The notes: generated by a model from the letters alone, not told the origin. 8,011 nucleotides of DNA from Thermoplasmata archaeon (GCA_030039525.1 JASHVI010000093.1:1-8011), one strand, 5' to 3'. Numbered from the stretch's first letter, positions 1-6,915 are shown. Translations and numbers: made by a program.

Positions 1-347
1 GAGCGCGTGAGTCGACGATCACCGGTCGCCCGCGGTGTCCGACCGCGAGATCGGCGAGGCGCCTTCTCGGGGCAAGTTTGGGCTTGGCGTGAACCGCCCG
101 TGGCCAAAGTCGCACCCGGCTTCGCGCTGCCCACGTGCCGGCCGAGTTGGTTCTACACGGGGGTAGCACGGTCAGGTCCTATCTCTCGGAGGCCGACCGA
201 ACGGCTCCGGTTGGCAGCCGAATCTTTGAGACCGAGCGAGCGTGCGAAGCCTGTCGGCTTTGCAAGGACCCCTCCCCGCGAACGCGCAGGCCCCCTCGGA
301 CGGATTGGGGTGTCGAACTTTTGGGAGAGCCCCGTCCTGTCCGTCCG
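1..347. other. Region with no recognised gene
   Basis: I see no supportable gene in this stretch. The plus-strand frame 1 stays open from the window edge, but its translation is Arg/Pro/Ser-rich and resembles no family I know, as expected when stop codons are rare in GC-rich DNA. The short minus-strand frames here look the same. No tRNA-like arm, direct repeat array or mobile-element end was seen. A T-rich patch at 315-323, about 25-33 nt upstream of the ATG at 348, could be the TATA element of the next gene. The 3' end of a gene starting before the window cannot be excluded. Confidence 0.5.
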
Positions 348-791
348 ATGCCGGTACGACCCCACTCAGCGGTTCCGATCATCCCGTGTAACGACCTCGC
401 CTCGAGCGTTCGCTTCTATCGACGTCTCGGGTTCATCGAGACCCCGCTTCCGGAGGCCGACCGCGCCGAGTACCGGATCCTCGAGGATCGTGCCGGAGGA
501 GAACTGCACCTTCAGCCGGCGGTGCCCGGCTGGGTCCGACCGGGCCGTAATCCGTTCGGCGTCTACATCGCCACGAGCCGCCTCCGGGAAATCGCCGCGA
601 AGTTCCGCAAGACCCCGCAGAAAACTGCGTACGGCATGCTCGAGATCACCCTCTCCGACCCGGACGAAACGCTGGTCCGCATCGGCTGGCCGGTCGCTGC
701 TCGGACGCGCGCCGAGCGACGGAAACGCCCGTCCGAGCATCCACGCGCCTCGCGCGCCGGTCGCCGTGCGCGAAGGGCGCGCGCGGCCTAG
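348..791 (+). CDS. VOC-fold (glyoxalase/bleomycin-resistance-like) protein
   Basis: This 147-residue protein has the vicinal oxygen chelate (VOC) layout. Near the N-terminus the stretch NDLASSVRFYRRLGF (residues 15-29) is the typical first strand and helix of the family. ELHL (52-55) and MLEITLSDPDETLVRIGW (97-114) match the later strands of bleomycin-resistance-type members. Those proteins are small cytoplasmic dimers that bind drugs or catalyse metal-dependent reactions; the substrate here cannot be read from sequence. I chose ATG 348 because the fold begins about ten residues later, whereas the open frame back to 135 adds about 70 residues of low-quality translation. No Shine-Dalgarno is visible, so the mRNA may be leaderless. 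Residues 119-147 form an odd tail, almost entirely Arg, Ala and Pro, beyond the usual length of about 120. Family call is firm, function unknown. Confidence 0.82.
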   Translation: MPVRPHSAVPIIPCNDLASSVRFYRRLGFIETPLPEADRAEYRILEDRAGGELHLQPAVPGWVRPGRNPFGVYIATSRLREIAAKFRKTPQKTAYGMLEITLSDPDETLVRIGWPVAARTRAERRKRPSEHPRASRAGRRARRARAA

Positions 792-914
792 CGGTATCCC
801 CCGGAAGCGGCAGCGACCGCGGGGCAGCGGGCCCTTGGCGGGCCGCGGAGCGACGCAGCGTCTCGTCGTCGATCGCCTGCCGGCGCGAGGTGCTCCTCCT
901 TCCCCACCCAAGGG

Positions 915-922
915 ATTATCTA
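915..922 (+). promoter_or_regulatory. TATA-like box for the G1 peptidase gene
   Basis: The AT-rich octamer ATTATCTA stands out in very GC-rich DNA, centred about 36 nt before the GTG at 955. With the usual archaeal spacing of about 26 nt, transcription would start near 944, giving a leader of about 11 nt that just holds the GAGGT Shine-Dalgarno at 945-949. Confidence 0.45.
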
Positions 923-954
923 GGAAAGAGCGGAGTCAGCGAGCGAGGTCGGTC

Positions 955-1779
955 GTGATAGCGGCACGAGCTCTCACCGTGATCTCCTTGGCCCTACTGA
1001 TCGGCGCCGCGCTGACGACCGTGGGCGTCGTGGCGGCCCAGCCGACCTCTCGCGTCGGGCGCTCGATCGAGGCCCACCCGGCCCTCTTCCATCCCCTGAC
1101 CTCGTCCTCGGTGACCTCCACCAACTGGGCCGGATACGTCGTCTCCACCTCGAACGATCAGGTGACGGACGTGAAGGCGACGTGGACGATGCCGAGCTAC
1201 CACGGCTCGTGCAGCGGGACCTACAACGAGTCGCTGGCGGCCTTCTGGGTGGGCATCGACGGGTACTACGGCTCGACGACCGTGGAGCAGACGGGAACCA
1301 TGATGGAGTGCATCTCGCTCCTCGGCTACTCCACGATCACGTACTACGCATGGTACGAGTTCTACCCCGGCGGCCTCGTCATGTTCTCGATGAAGATCCA
1401 CCCGGGCGACTCGATCACCGGGGAGGTCCACTACACCTCCGCGACGTCGATCTTCACCGTCTCGCTGATCGACAACACCCGGGGCACCTCGGTCTACTAC
1501 TCCCAGGGGAACGTCACGGCGAACCGGAGCTCCGCCGAATGGATCGCTGAGGCGCCGTATTCGAGCATCTCCGGGATCCTGCCGCTGGCGGACTTCGGCA
1601 AGGTGACGTTCTCCAACAGCTGGGCGACGATCTCGAACCAAACGCACCCGATCGGGAGCTTCTCCTACACCGCGATCACGATGTGGAGCACCTCGGGCAC
1701 CTACGTGAAGGCCGTTCCTGGGGCGCTCACGCACAAGGGCAAGAAGTTCGTGATCACCTGGAAGTCCTGGGGCCCCTAG
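955..1779 (+). CDS. Exported G1-family glutamic peptidase (eqolisin-like)
   Basis: This 274-residue protein is predicted to be secreted and to cleave proteins with a Gln/Glu catalytic dyad. Residues 1-29 form a signal peptide or N-terminal membrane anchor. The mature part opens with NWAGY (57-61), a hallmark of the peptidase G1 (eqolisin) family. The catalytic Gln is Q112 in VEQTGT, and the catalytic Glu is E195 in SAEWIAEAP. Their separation of 83 residues equals that of Q53 and E136 in scytalidoglutamic peptidase. C86 and C119 may form a disulfide. I chose GTG 955 because GAGGT at 945-949 is well placed and the signal peptide follows at once; the frame is open far upstream but that part is not protein-like. 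Eqolisins are mostly fungal acid proteases, so an acidic external habitat is possible but not shown. It converges on another exported protein gene. Confidence 0.88.
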   Translation: MIAARALTVISLALLIGAALTTVGVVAAQPTSRVGRSIEAHPALFHPLTSSSVTSTNWAGYVVSTSNDQVTDVKATWTMPSYHGSCSGTYNESLAAFWVGIDGYYGSTTVEQTGTMMECISLLGYSTITYYAWYEFYPGGLVMFSMKIHPGDSITGEVHYTSATSIFTVSLIDNTRGTSVYYSQGNVTANRSSAEWIAEAPYSSISGILPLADFGKVTFSNSWATISNQTHPIGSFSYTAITMWSTSGTYVKAVPGALTHKGKKFVITWKSWGP

Positions 1780-1895
1780 TCCGGGGCACGAGCCCTCGAG
1801 ATTCGGGGGTGTCTCACCACCCCGCCGGGTTGGGAGCCGAGCGAGCCGCCGGCCTTCCCGGGAAGTGGGGGCGCGTTCGTCGGGGGGACGGTCGG

Positions 1896-2642
1896 CTACG
1901 AGACCGAGACCTGGTTCAGCTCGGACGGGCCGGTGACCCCGCTCGACGCGGTCGCGGCGCTGTGACAACCGCCCGTCCACGCGAAGGCGGCGGTCTCGAT
2001 CTCGACCCACGATTGAATGACATAGGAGTGACCGGAGGTCAGATCGGCGGTGAGCATCACCGCGTAGACCCCCCGCGTCGCTCCCGTGCGGTAGGGTATG
2101 CCGTTCGCCTGATGGTGGTACTCGACCACGTACAACGTCGCTCCCACGGTCGTAGGAGATGCGGCGGACCCGGTAAGCACCTTCGCTACGATGTTGACGC
2201 CGACTTTGGTCAGGAATCTTCCGCTGCCCCCGTACGTAGGGCAGTCGGAGGCCGTGTGGATCGACCAACTCAGCGTCCAGTTCAGGGTCACGGTGTGATT
2301 CCCCGTCGTGCAGTTCGCCCCGCAGTGGAACGTCAGGTTCGTAAGCCCCGACCAGACCTCCAGGCTGTAGAGTCCGGAGAGGTTCGCCCGCGAGAGCTGG
2401 GACTCCTTCTCGATCCCGGTCCGCGGGGAGAAGGAGGGTCCCTTGAGCACCGCGTTGTAGCCGGTTCCCGTCGAGCTCGCGACCGAGCTCCCCACGTCCC
2501 GACTCGCCCCGAAATGCGAGTACGAGGGCGTCGCGACGAAGAGGGTCGTCGGGGAGGCGGACGCGAGCGGCAGGAGGACACAGAGGGCGGCGAGCCCGGC
2601 GATCAGGGCACCGACCCCAAGGTTCCGCGCGCTCGGGACCAC
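1896..2642 (-). CDS. Exported protein of unknown function, sequon-rich
   Basis: I do not recognise this 248-residue protein. Residues 7-30 are a hydrophobic signal sequence ending in an Ala/Ser-rich stretch, so the protein is probably secreted or anchored at the cell surface. The mature part is rich in Ser, Thr and Val and looks like a beta-sheet domain. It has four cysteines (107, 111, 134, 226) that could form two disulfides, and five N-glycosylation sequons packed between residues 87 and 123 (N87, N102, N110, N115, N121). The start is GTG 2642; there is no good Shine-Dalgarno, but a TATA-like AAGTAT lies about 25 nt upstream, so the mRNA is probably leaderless. The gene converges on the G1 peptidase gene. 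A role as surface or adhesion protein is only a guess. Confidence 0.75.
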   Translation of the reverse strand: MVPSARNLGVGALIAGLAALCVLLPLASASPTTLFVATPSYSHFGASRDVGSSVASSTGTGYNAVLKGPSFSPRTGIEKESQLSRANLSGLYSLEVWSGLTNLTFHCGANCTTGNHTVTLNWTLSWSIHTASDCPTYGGSGRFLTKVGVNIVAKVLTGSAASPTTVGATLYVVEYHHQANGIPYRTGATRGVYAVMLTADLTSGHSYVIQSWVEIETAAFAWTGGCHSAATASSGVTGPSELNQVSVS

Positions 2643-2663
2643 GACGGCCCAACCCGACTCCCG

Positions 2664-2669
2664 ATACTT
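2664..2669 (-). promoter_or_regulatory. TATA-like box for the exported-protein gene
   Basis: Read on the minus strand, AAGTAT lies about 25 nt upstream of the GTG start at 2642, the spacing expected between an archaeal TATA box and the transcription start. This would give a leaderless mRNA, in keeping with the lack of a Shine-Dalgarno sequence. Confidence 0.35.
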
Positions 2670-2859
2670 GAGAACGTGCGAGTCTCACCCGCGGGGTCGG
2701 GGCACCGGCGGGTTCGGCCCTGCGGCCACGCACGCTCCATCATGGGGCGGGAGTAGGCCGCGGCCCCCCGCCTTCCGCGGCCCCTGCCGCTCTCGCAAAC
2801 CTTGCGGTCGGGGCCTCCCTCCGCGGCCGCTCGGGCGTAGCGGGACGGTCGGGTGTGCC

Positions 2860-3393
2860 TCACTCGAGGTCGAGGACGCTCTCCTGCTGCAGCAGGACCT
2901 TGGCGCCCATCGCCGGGTCGCCCGGAGCGTCAAAGACGATCCCCTCGTGGCCCCGGTCGAGCGTCGATATCGCCCCGTTGAGCCACTCGAACTCGTGCAT
3001 GATGAGCGGGTCATGGAACTCGGATCGAGCCCGCTCGATGAGATCGACCGGGTTTCGAAGCGCGAAGTAGTAAGCGGAGATCCACGTCCCGAACGCCTCC
3101 CACACCAGATCCCTCGGGAGGACCTTCCGACGCGTCATGGCACCGACCAGCTCGAAGAACGCGGCGACCTCCATCGCGCTGATGTCTTCGTGGCGTCCTT
3201 CGAGCAGTTGTCCGCTGAGCAGCTTCCGGGCCTTCCGCATCCTCGGAGCGTCGAACCGCTCGCGAAGGTCCATGACCGCGTTGGCCCCGTTCAGCTTGCG
3301 GGCCACGTAGGTCTGCCACCACATGACGGCGATCGTGCCGATCGCCACGGTCCACGTGGCCAGCGCCGTCAGATCGAGCAGGCTGACGGCCAT
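2860..3393 (-). CDS. Single-pass membrane protein, DUF4760-like
   Basis: This 177-residue protein has one N-terminal membrane helix (about residues 5-27) followed by a mainly helical, charged cytoplasmic domain. The order of features (an N-terminal anchor, then FDAPRMRKARKLLSG at 47-61 and an aromatic-rich helical block at 95-140) resembles the DUF4760 family of unknown function. That assignment is from memory of the family layout and is tentative. ATG 3393 was chosen because the membrane segment starts at once and a TATA-like GTTATCC lies 27 nt upstream, which suggests a leaderless message. The frame is open to 3519, but the extra 42 residues are Pro/Gly/Arg-rich and unlike a protein start. 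The C-terminus ends in LDLE. It is divergent from the DUF1801 gene, with 182 nt between the starts. Confidence 0.72.
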   Translation of the reverse strand: MAVSLLDLTALATWTVAIGTIAVMWWQTYVARKLNGANAVMDLRERFDAPRMRKARKLLSGQLLEGRHEDISAMEVAAFFELVGAMTRRKVLPRDLVWEAFGTWISAYYFALRNPVDLIERARSEFHDPLIMHEFEWLNGAISTLDRGHEGIVFDAPGDPAMGAKVLLQQESVLDLE

Positions 3394-3416
3394 TCGCCGG
3401 AGGGAGAGTGCTCCGC

Positions 3417-3423
3417 GGATAAC
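3417..3423 (-). promoter_or_regulatory. TATA-like box for the DUF4760-like gene
   Basis: GTTATCC on the minus strand is centred 27 nt upstream of the ATG at 3393. It shares the core TTATC with the boxes of the G1 peptidase and MerB-like genes. Confidence 0.42.
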
Positions 3424-3546
3424 GGGTCCGCCGTTCGTCCGGCACGCGGCCCCCCGGGGCGTGCCGCCGGCCGGAGGGATCGCTGGTCCCGGCGGGGAGG
3501 GACGGGAAGCGCGGTGCAAACCTCGTTGCCCGCGACCCGGAGCATC

Positions 3547-3553
3547 CTATATT
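3547..3553 (+). promoter_or_regulatory. TATA box for the DUF1801 gene
   Basis: CTATATT is the clearest TATA-type element in the window and is centred 26 nt upstream of the ATG at 3576. This puts the predicted transcription start at or next to the start codon. A GGAGG also lies only 2 nt before the ATG, too close to act as a normal Shine-Dalgarno, so leaderless translation is more likely. Confidence 0.55.
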
Positions 3554-3575
3554 CGGCCCGCGGACGGGGGAGGAG

Positions 3576-3971
3576 ATGTCCAGAGCACCTCCCACCGTCG
3601 TCCCGTCGCCCGAGGGGGTGGAAGCCTACATTGCCCGGTGCCCGCCGGAGGTCCAGGCGAAGCTCCGCCGGATCCGGAAGGCGATCCGAGAGGTCGCGCC
3701 CGACGCGATAGAAACCATGAGTTACTTCGAGATGCCGGGCTACTGCATCCCCGGCTACGATTACAACGGGATGTTCGCTTGGTTCAGCTTCCGCAAGGGC
3801 CGGATCGGCCTGCACGTCCGACCGCCGGCTCTCGACGACCACTCGGACGCCCTCGAGGGGTTCTCCCACACCAAGGCCATCCTTCGCATTCCCCCGGATC
3901 GGGAGCTTCCGATCTCCCTCATCAAGAAACTGGTGAGAGCCAGCCTCCGCATCATGAAGGCGGGAGCGTAG
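3576..3971 (+). CDS. DUF1801 / YdhG-like frataxin-fold protein
   Basis: This 131-residue protein matches the DUF1801 family, small cytoplasmic proteins with a frataxin-like fold. Features seen: EGVEAYIARCPPEVQAKL (13-30), then a helix with RKAIREVAPDAIETMSYFEMPGY (34-56), where the run P-[x]-A-[x]-E-x-x-S-Y-x-M-P is the family signature. FAWFSFRKGRIGLHV (67-81) forms the strand pair, and the C-terminal helix DRELPISLIKKLVRASL (108-124) closes the fold. Length is normal. Some relatives have been called iron chaperones, but I see no metal-site evidence here, so function stays open. The start is set by the TATA box 26 nt upstream. It converges on the MerB-like gene. Confidence 0.88.
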   Translation: MSRAPPTVVPSPEGVEAYIARCPPEVQAKLRRIRKAIREVAPDAIETMSYFEMPGYCIPGYDYNGMFAWFSFRKGRIGLHVRPPALDDHSDALEGFSHTKAILRIPPDRELPISLIKKLVRASLRIMKAGA

Positions 3972-3993
3972 GTTCGCGGCGCGGGCCCACGCG

Positions 3994-4060
3994 CCGACGC
4001 ACTTCGTCGGTGCCCCCGCGGTCGGCCCGCAGGGAGCGCGCGAGCGGAGCTTCGCGCTCC
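3994..4060. repeat. Two small hairpins between convergent genes
   Basis: The 103-nt gap between the DUF1801 and MerB-like stop codons holds two perfect inverted repeats. One has a 6-bp stem (3994-3999 with 4005-4010, loop 5 nt). The other has an 8-bp stem, GGAGCGCG at 4033-4040 with CGCGCTCC at 4053-4060, loop 12 nt. They sit where transcripts from both sides end, but there is no T-tract, which archaeal termination usually needs, so a terminator role is uncertain. At this GC content short hairpins also arise by chance. Confidence 0.35.
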
Positions 4061-4074
4061 ACCGCGCGTCGGGG

Positions 4075-4752
4075 TCACAGCTTCCAATAGGGCCCGGTCA
4101 GGCCGAGCCGTTCGAACTGCGCCCGGACCACCGAGGGCGGTGGCCGGTCGTACTCCATCCGGAGCTTGCCCGAGTAGATCGGGGCGCTCATTCCGAGGAT
4201 CGTCTCGAGGGTGACGATGCCGTGGTCGATGCGCGTCGCCGGGTCCGGGTCGACCGGGTGGAGGGAGCCGGGGCCCAGGAAGACCATGGCGTTGGCGCAG
4301 GTCCGGGTGATGTCGTTCCACCACGCCGCCGCCGGGAGCTTCAGGTGGACGAGCGGCAGGTCGCCGTTCCGCGAGGTCGCCCTTCCGTGGTCGATCCGGA
4401 AGCTGAGGGGTTCGCCGCAGTGGCTGCAGTAGGAGTCGACGTCGATCGGCTCGTCGAGCATGGGGTGGAAGGCGACCGAGTCCCACGCGCAGTTCGCGAA
4501 GTACCTCCGGCCGTTGCCGAGGGTGACGCGATACGGGGTGGCCAGCGCCGAGAATGGGAATGCCATCAGGATGCGAGAGGTCCCTTCGAGGAGCTTGAGG
4601 TGGTGCCCCGTATCGAGGGCCTCGAGCCCGGCGCGGGCCTCGGCGAGCTCGATGCGGAGCGCTCGGGAGATCTCCTCGAGGGTCGGCGCGACGGACTCCT
4701 GGAGGAAGTAATCGAGCACGTACTTCCGCATCCGGCGCTGTCCCCCGTCCAC
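4075..4752 (-). CDS. MerB-like protein (alkylmercury lyase family)
   Basis: This 225-residue protein matches the organomercurial lyase (MerB) family in length and domain order: an N-terminal winged-helix segment (about residues 5-60), then the catalytic domain. In known MerB enzymes, which split carbon-mercury bonds, Cys96, Asp99 and Cys159 do the chemistry. Here NCAWD gives C88 and D91, and C152 in TRTCANAMVF lies at the expected distance for the second Cys. C109 aligns with the structural Cys117, and C112 is an added Cys forming a CxxC pair (YCSHCGEP). GTG 4752 was chosen because GGAGG at 4760-4764 sits 7 nt upstream; ATG 4731 is an alternative. No merA, merR, merT or merP is near. It may be a true lyase or a relative with another substrate. 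It is divergent from the PH-like/zinc-ribbon gene. Confidence 0.83.
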   Translation of the reverse strand: MDGGQRRMRKYVLDYFLQESVAPTLEEISRALRIELAEARAGLEALDTGHHLKLLEGTSRILMAFPFSALATPYRVTLGNGRRYFANCAWDSVAFHPMLDEPIDVDSYCSHCGEPLSFRIDHGRATSRNGDLPLVHLKLPAAAWWNDITRTCANAMVFLGPGSLHPVDPDPATRIDHGIVTLETILGMSAPIYSGKLRMEYDRPPPSVVRAQFERLGLTGPYWKL

Positions 4753-4797
4753 CCGTATCCCTCCTCGCGCGGGGCCCGGCGCGCGACACGGCCGCGC

Positions 4798-4806
4798 TCA
4801 GATAAC
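4798..4806 (-). promoter_or_regulatory. TATA-like box for the MerB-like gene
   Basis: GTTATCTGA on the minus strand lies about 51 nt upstream of the GTG start at 4752. With the archaeal spacing, transcription would begin near 4777, giving a leader of about 25 nt that contains the strong GGAGG at 4760-4764. This is the one gene here whose layout suits ordinary Shine-Dalgarno initiation. Confidence 0.45.
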
Positions 4807-4920
4807 ACCCCAGGACCGGGCGCCGCCGGTGGGCCCGGGAATCGCGCGGGGTAGGGGCGGTCCCACCCCGTCGTCCCATCGGTCTTTTGTGAACGCCCCA
4901 CCTCCGCCGAGGGGAACCTC

Positions 4921-5502
4921 GTGTCACCCCCATCGCCAGAACCCGCCCCGGACCAGATCACGCAGCCGGACCAGTTGGACCCGGCCGCGGCGCGGGAGTT
5001 CGACCCGATCGACGACGAGCGGATCGTCGCGGTCTGGAGGTCCCACTTCGGCTATCTGATGCTCACCAGCCTGCGCGTGGTCTGCTTCTGGCGTCGCCAA
5101 CGGCTCCTCGGTCGGCTCGCCCTCGACGCCCGGGAGTGGCACGAGGGTCCCGACTTCTACCTCTTCGCGCTGTCGACGCCCCGGGTCTCCGGTCGGTTCG
5201 TGGAGCTCGAGGTCGCCGACGGGGGCGACCGGGCGAGCTCGGCCCGGATCGAGGTCGAGGACCCCCGGAGCGTCGCGTCGCGGATCGTGGAGGAGATTCC
5301 GAGGGGACGCGCCCTCTGGCTGGCGAGGAGGGAGCAGGTCCGGGATCGGCTTCGAGCGCTCCGGACCTCGTCCCCGCCCCCCGCCTCCGGCGCCGTGCGG
5401 GAGGTGGTTCGGGTCGTGGTGCGCGTGCCCTGCCGATACTGCGGGTCGCTCATGGACGAGGGCGACACCCGGTGCCCCAGCTGCGGAGCGGCGCAGCACT
5501 AG
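4921..5502 (+). CDS. PH-like domain protein with C-terminal zinc ribbon
   Basis: This 193-residue soluble protein seems to have two domains. Residues about 30-125 resemble a bacterial PH-like domain. It opens with ERIVAVWRSHFGYLMLTSLRVVCF (33-56), a strand pattern in which a 'YLxLTxxRV' hairpin is typical, and ends with a helix (DPRSVASRIVEEI, 114-126). A charged helix (130-148) and a Ser/Pro linker follow. The C-terminus carries C171xxC174 and C185xxC188, a short zinc ribbon (CRYCGSLMDEGDTRCPSC). Such ribbons bind one zinc and often mediate protein contacts. GTG 4921 was chosen because GAGGGG at 4909-4914 lies 6 nt upstream; a weak T-rich box at 4882-4889 may be its promoter. The first 25 residues are Pro/Asp/Gln-rich and probably disordered. 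Function is unknown; the PH call is moderate and the zinc ribbon is clear. Confidence 0.75.
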   Translation: MSPPSPEPAPDQITQPDQLDPAAAREFDPIDDERIVAVWRSHFGYLMLTSLRVVCFWRRQRLLGRLALDAREWHEGPDFYLFALSTPRVSGRFVELEVADGGDRASSARIEVEDPRSVASRIVEEIPRGRALWLARREQVRDRLRALRTSSPPPASGAVREVVRVVVRVPCRYCGSLMDEGDTRCPSCGAAQH

Positions 5503-5514
5503 CCCGGGCGGCCC

Positions 5515-5531
5515 GGGGTCGATTGGACCCC
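5515..5531. repeat. Hairpin between convergent genes
   Basis: The 66-nt gap between two convergent stop codons contains a perfect 6-bp stem, GGGGTC (5515-5520) with GACCCC (5526-5531), loop GATTG. A CCCGGG palindrome occurs twice just before and overlapping it (5503-5508 and 5512-5517). It may help to end transcripts, but lacks a T-tract. Confidence 0.3.
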
Positions 5532-5568
5532 CGCGAGACCCCGGTCCCCCCCGGCGCGGACCGATGGA

Positions 5569-6915
5569 CTAGTCCGAAGCGACCCGGAGGATCGCGTCGG
5601 CACACCGCTCGACGTCTTCCGCCCGGGTGGCCCAGGAGCTCACGCTGATCCGCATGGCGTGGACGCCGCGCCACTCGGTGCCTCCGCACCAGCAGGTGCC
5701 GTCCTGCTGGACGGCGTCGATGACCCGCCGGGTCCTCTCGGCGCTCCCGAAGTCCACCAGGACCTGATTGAGCACCACGTCGTTCAGGATCCGATGCCCG
5801 CCCTCCCGCATCCGATCGGCGAGCCGGCGCGCGTGACGGCAGCTCCGATCGACCAGGTCGGCGACGCCGGCACGGCCGAGGGAGCGAAGGGCCGCCCAGG
5901 CGTCGACCCCCCGGGCCCGACGGGACATCTCCGGCGCGTACTCCATCCCCTCCGGCTTCGCGTCTGTGGGGAGATACGCGACCGACCCACCGGTCATGGC
6001 CGAACGAAGGTGTCCTCCGTCCCGGACGAAGACCGTGCCGCTATCGTACGGCACGTTGAGCCACTTGTGACCGTCGACGGCCCACGAGTCGGCCGAGGAG
6101 ACGCCCTCGGTCAGGTGGGCCCGCGAGGGGCAGGCTCCCGCCCAGAGGCCGAAGGCCCCGTCGACATGCACCCAGCTCCCCGTCGGGCGGACCTTCTCGC
6201 AGATCTCCCCGACAGGGTCGACCGCCCCGGTGTTCACGTTACCTGCTTGGACGCAGACAAGGGCCGGGCCGTCCAGCCGGGGCAGCTCCTCGGGCCGCAT
6301 TCGGCCCTGGTCGTCCACCGGTACGCGGAGCACCCGCTCCCTCCCGAGCCCCACCATCGAGAGCGCCTTGAGCACGGAGACATGGACCTCCTCGCTCACC
6401 ACCACGGGGAACGGAGGCGCTCCGAACAGGCCCTTCGTCGCCACGTCCCACCCCCGGGCCTTCAGGAGCGCGTGCCGGGCGGCCGCGAGCCCGGCAAAGT
6501 TCGCCATCGTGTCCCCCGTGACGAAGGCCCCCTCGGCGGTCGGAGGGAGCCCGAGGAGGTCCCGCATCCAGCGAAGGGCGACCCGCTCCAGGCGGGCGGC
6601 CGCGGGCGACATCACCTCGAGGGCGACGTTCTGGTTCCACGCGCCCGCCAGCCAGTTCGCGGCGAGCGCGGCCGGGAGGGCGCTTCCGATGACGAAGCCG
6701 AAATACCGGCCCCCCGCCGTGGCCACCGTCCCCGGAGAGCCGTACTCATCGAGGAGCGAGAGGACCGCGCCCGGATCCTCCCCGGCCTCGGGAAGCGGGG
6801 TATCGAGCCGGTCGAGCCCCTGGAGGCCCTCGCGCGACGGCGCCACGGAACGGGTCGGGAGTCCCTCGAGGTAGCGAGACGCGCGCTCGGCCGCATCCTT
6901 CAGCAGTGGGTCCAT
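5569..6915 (-). CDS. Group II pyridoxal-phosphate-dependent amino acid decarboxylase
   Basis: This 448-residue cytoplasmic enzyme belongs to the fold-type I, group II PLP decarboxylases (aromatic amino acid, glutamate, histidine and tyrosine decarboxylase relatives), which remove the alpha-carboxyl group of an amino acid to give an amine. The key residues are present: K284 in DGHKWLNVPYDSG forms the PLP Schiff base, D252 in WVHVDGAFGLWA pairs with the pyridine nitrogen, and H178 in SEEVHVSVLKAL stacks on the ring. TGDTMANFAGLAAAR (133-147) matches the phosphate-binding region, and the C-terminal domain has the usual WRGVHAMRISVSSWATRAEDV pattern. Length is normal. The substrate cannot be told; the clade is often annotated only as 'pyridoxal-dependent decarboxylase'. 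ATG 6915 gives the natural N-terminus (MDPLLKDAAERA). It is divergent from the DUF1330 gene. Confidence 0.9.
   Translation of the reverse strand: MDPLLKDAAERASRYLEGLPTRSVAPSREGLQGLDRLDTPLPEAGEDPGAVLSLLDEYGSPGTVATAGGRYFGFVIGSALPAALAANWLAGAWNQNVALEVMSPAAARLERVALRWMRDLLGLPPTAEGAFVTGDTMANFAGLAAARHALLKARGWDVATKGLFGAPPFPVVVSEEVHVSVLKALSMVGLGRERVLRVPVDDQGRMRPEELPRLDGPALVCVQAGNVNTGAVDPVGEICEKVRPTGSWVHVDGAFGLWAGACPSRAHLTEGVSSADSWAVDGHKWLNVPYDSGTVFVRDGGHLRSAMTGGSVAYLPTDAKPEGMEYAPEMSRRARGVDAWAALRSLGRAGVADLVDRSCRHARRLADRMREGGHRILNDVVLNQVLVDFGSAERTRRVIDAVQQDGTCWCGGTEWRGVHAMRISVSSWATRAEDVERCADAILRVASD

Noticed and set aside
7..954. Open frame that would extend the G1 peptidase to 590 residues
   Set aside because: The signal peptide and a Shine-Dalgarno fix the start at 955. 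The upstream part overlaps the VOC gene in another frame and its translation is Arg/Pro/Ser-rich without family likeness.
994..2733. 579-residue minus-strand open frame
   Set aside because: It lies antisense to the G1 peptidase and in another frame across the exported-protein gene, and its translation is full of Arg/Gly/Asp without recognisable motifs. It is a GC-driven shadow.
2643..2859. A possible tRNA or other structured RNA in the 217-nt gap
   Set aside because: On neither strand did I find a T-arm consensus with a matching acceptor stem; only short GC-rich complementarities typical of the composition are present.
2668..3711. 347-residue plus-strand open frame
   Set aside because: It is antisense to the DUF4760-like gene and runs into the DUF1801 gene in another frame; no motif was recognised.
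3761..4933. 390-residue minus-strand open frame
   Set aside because: It overlaps the MerB-like gene in a different frame and is Arg/Pro/Gly-rich with no family signature.
4075..5502. A mercury-resistance operon
   Set aside because: Only the MerB-like gene is present; the neighbours (DUF1801 and PH-like/zinc-ribbon proteins) are unrelated to known mer functions.
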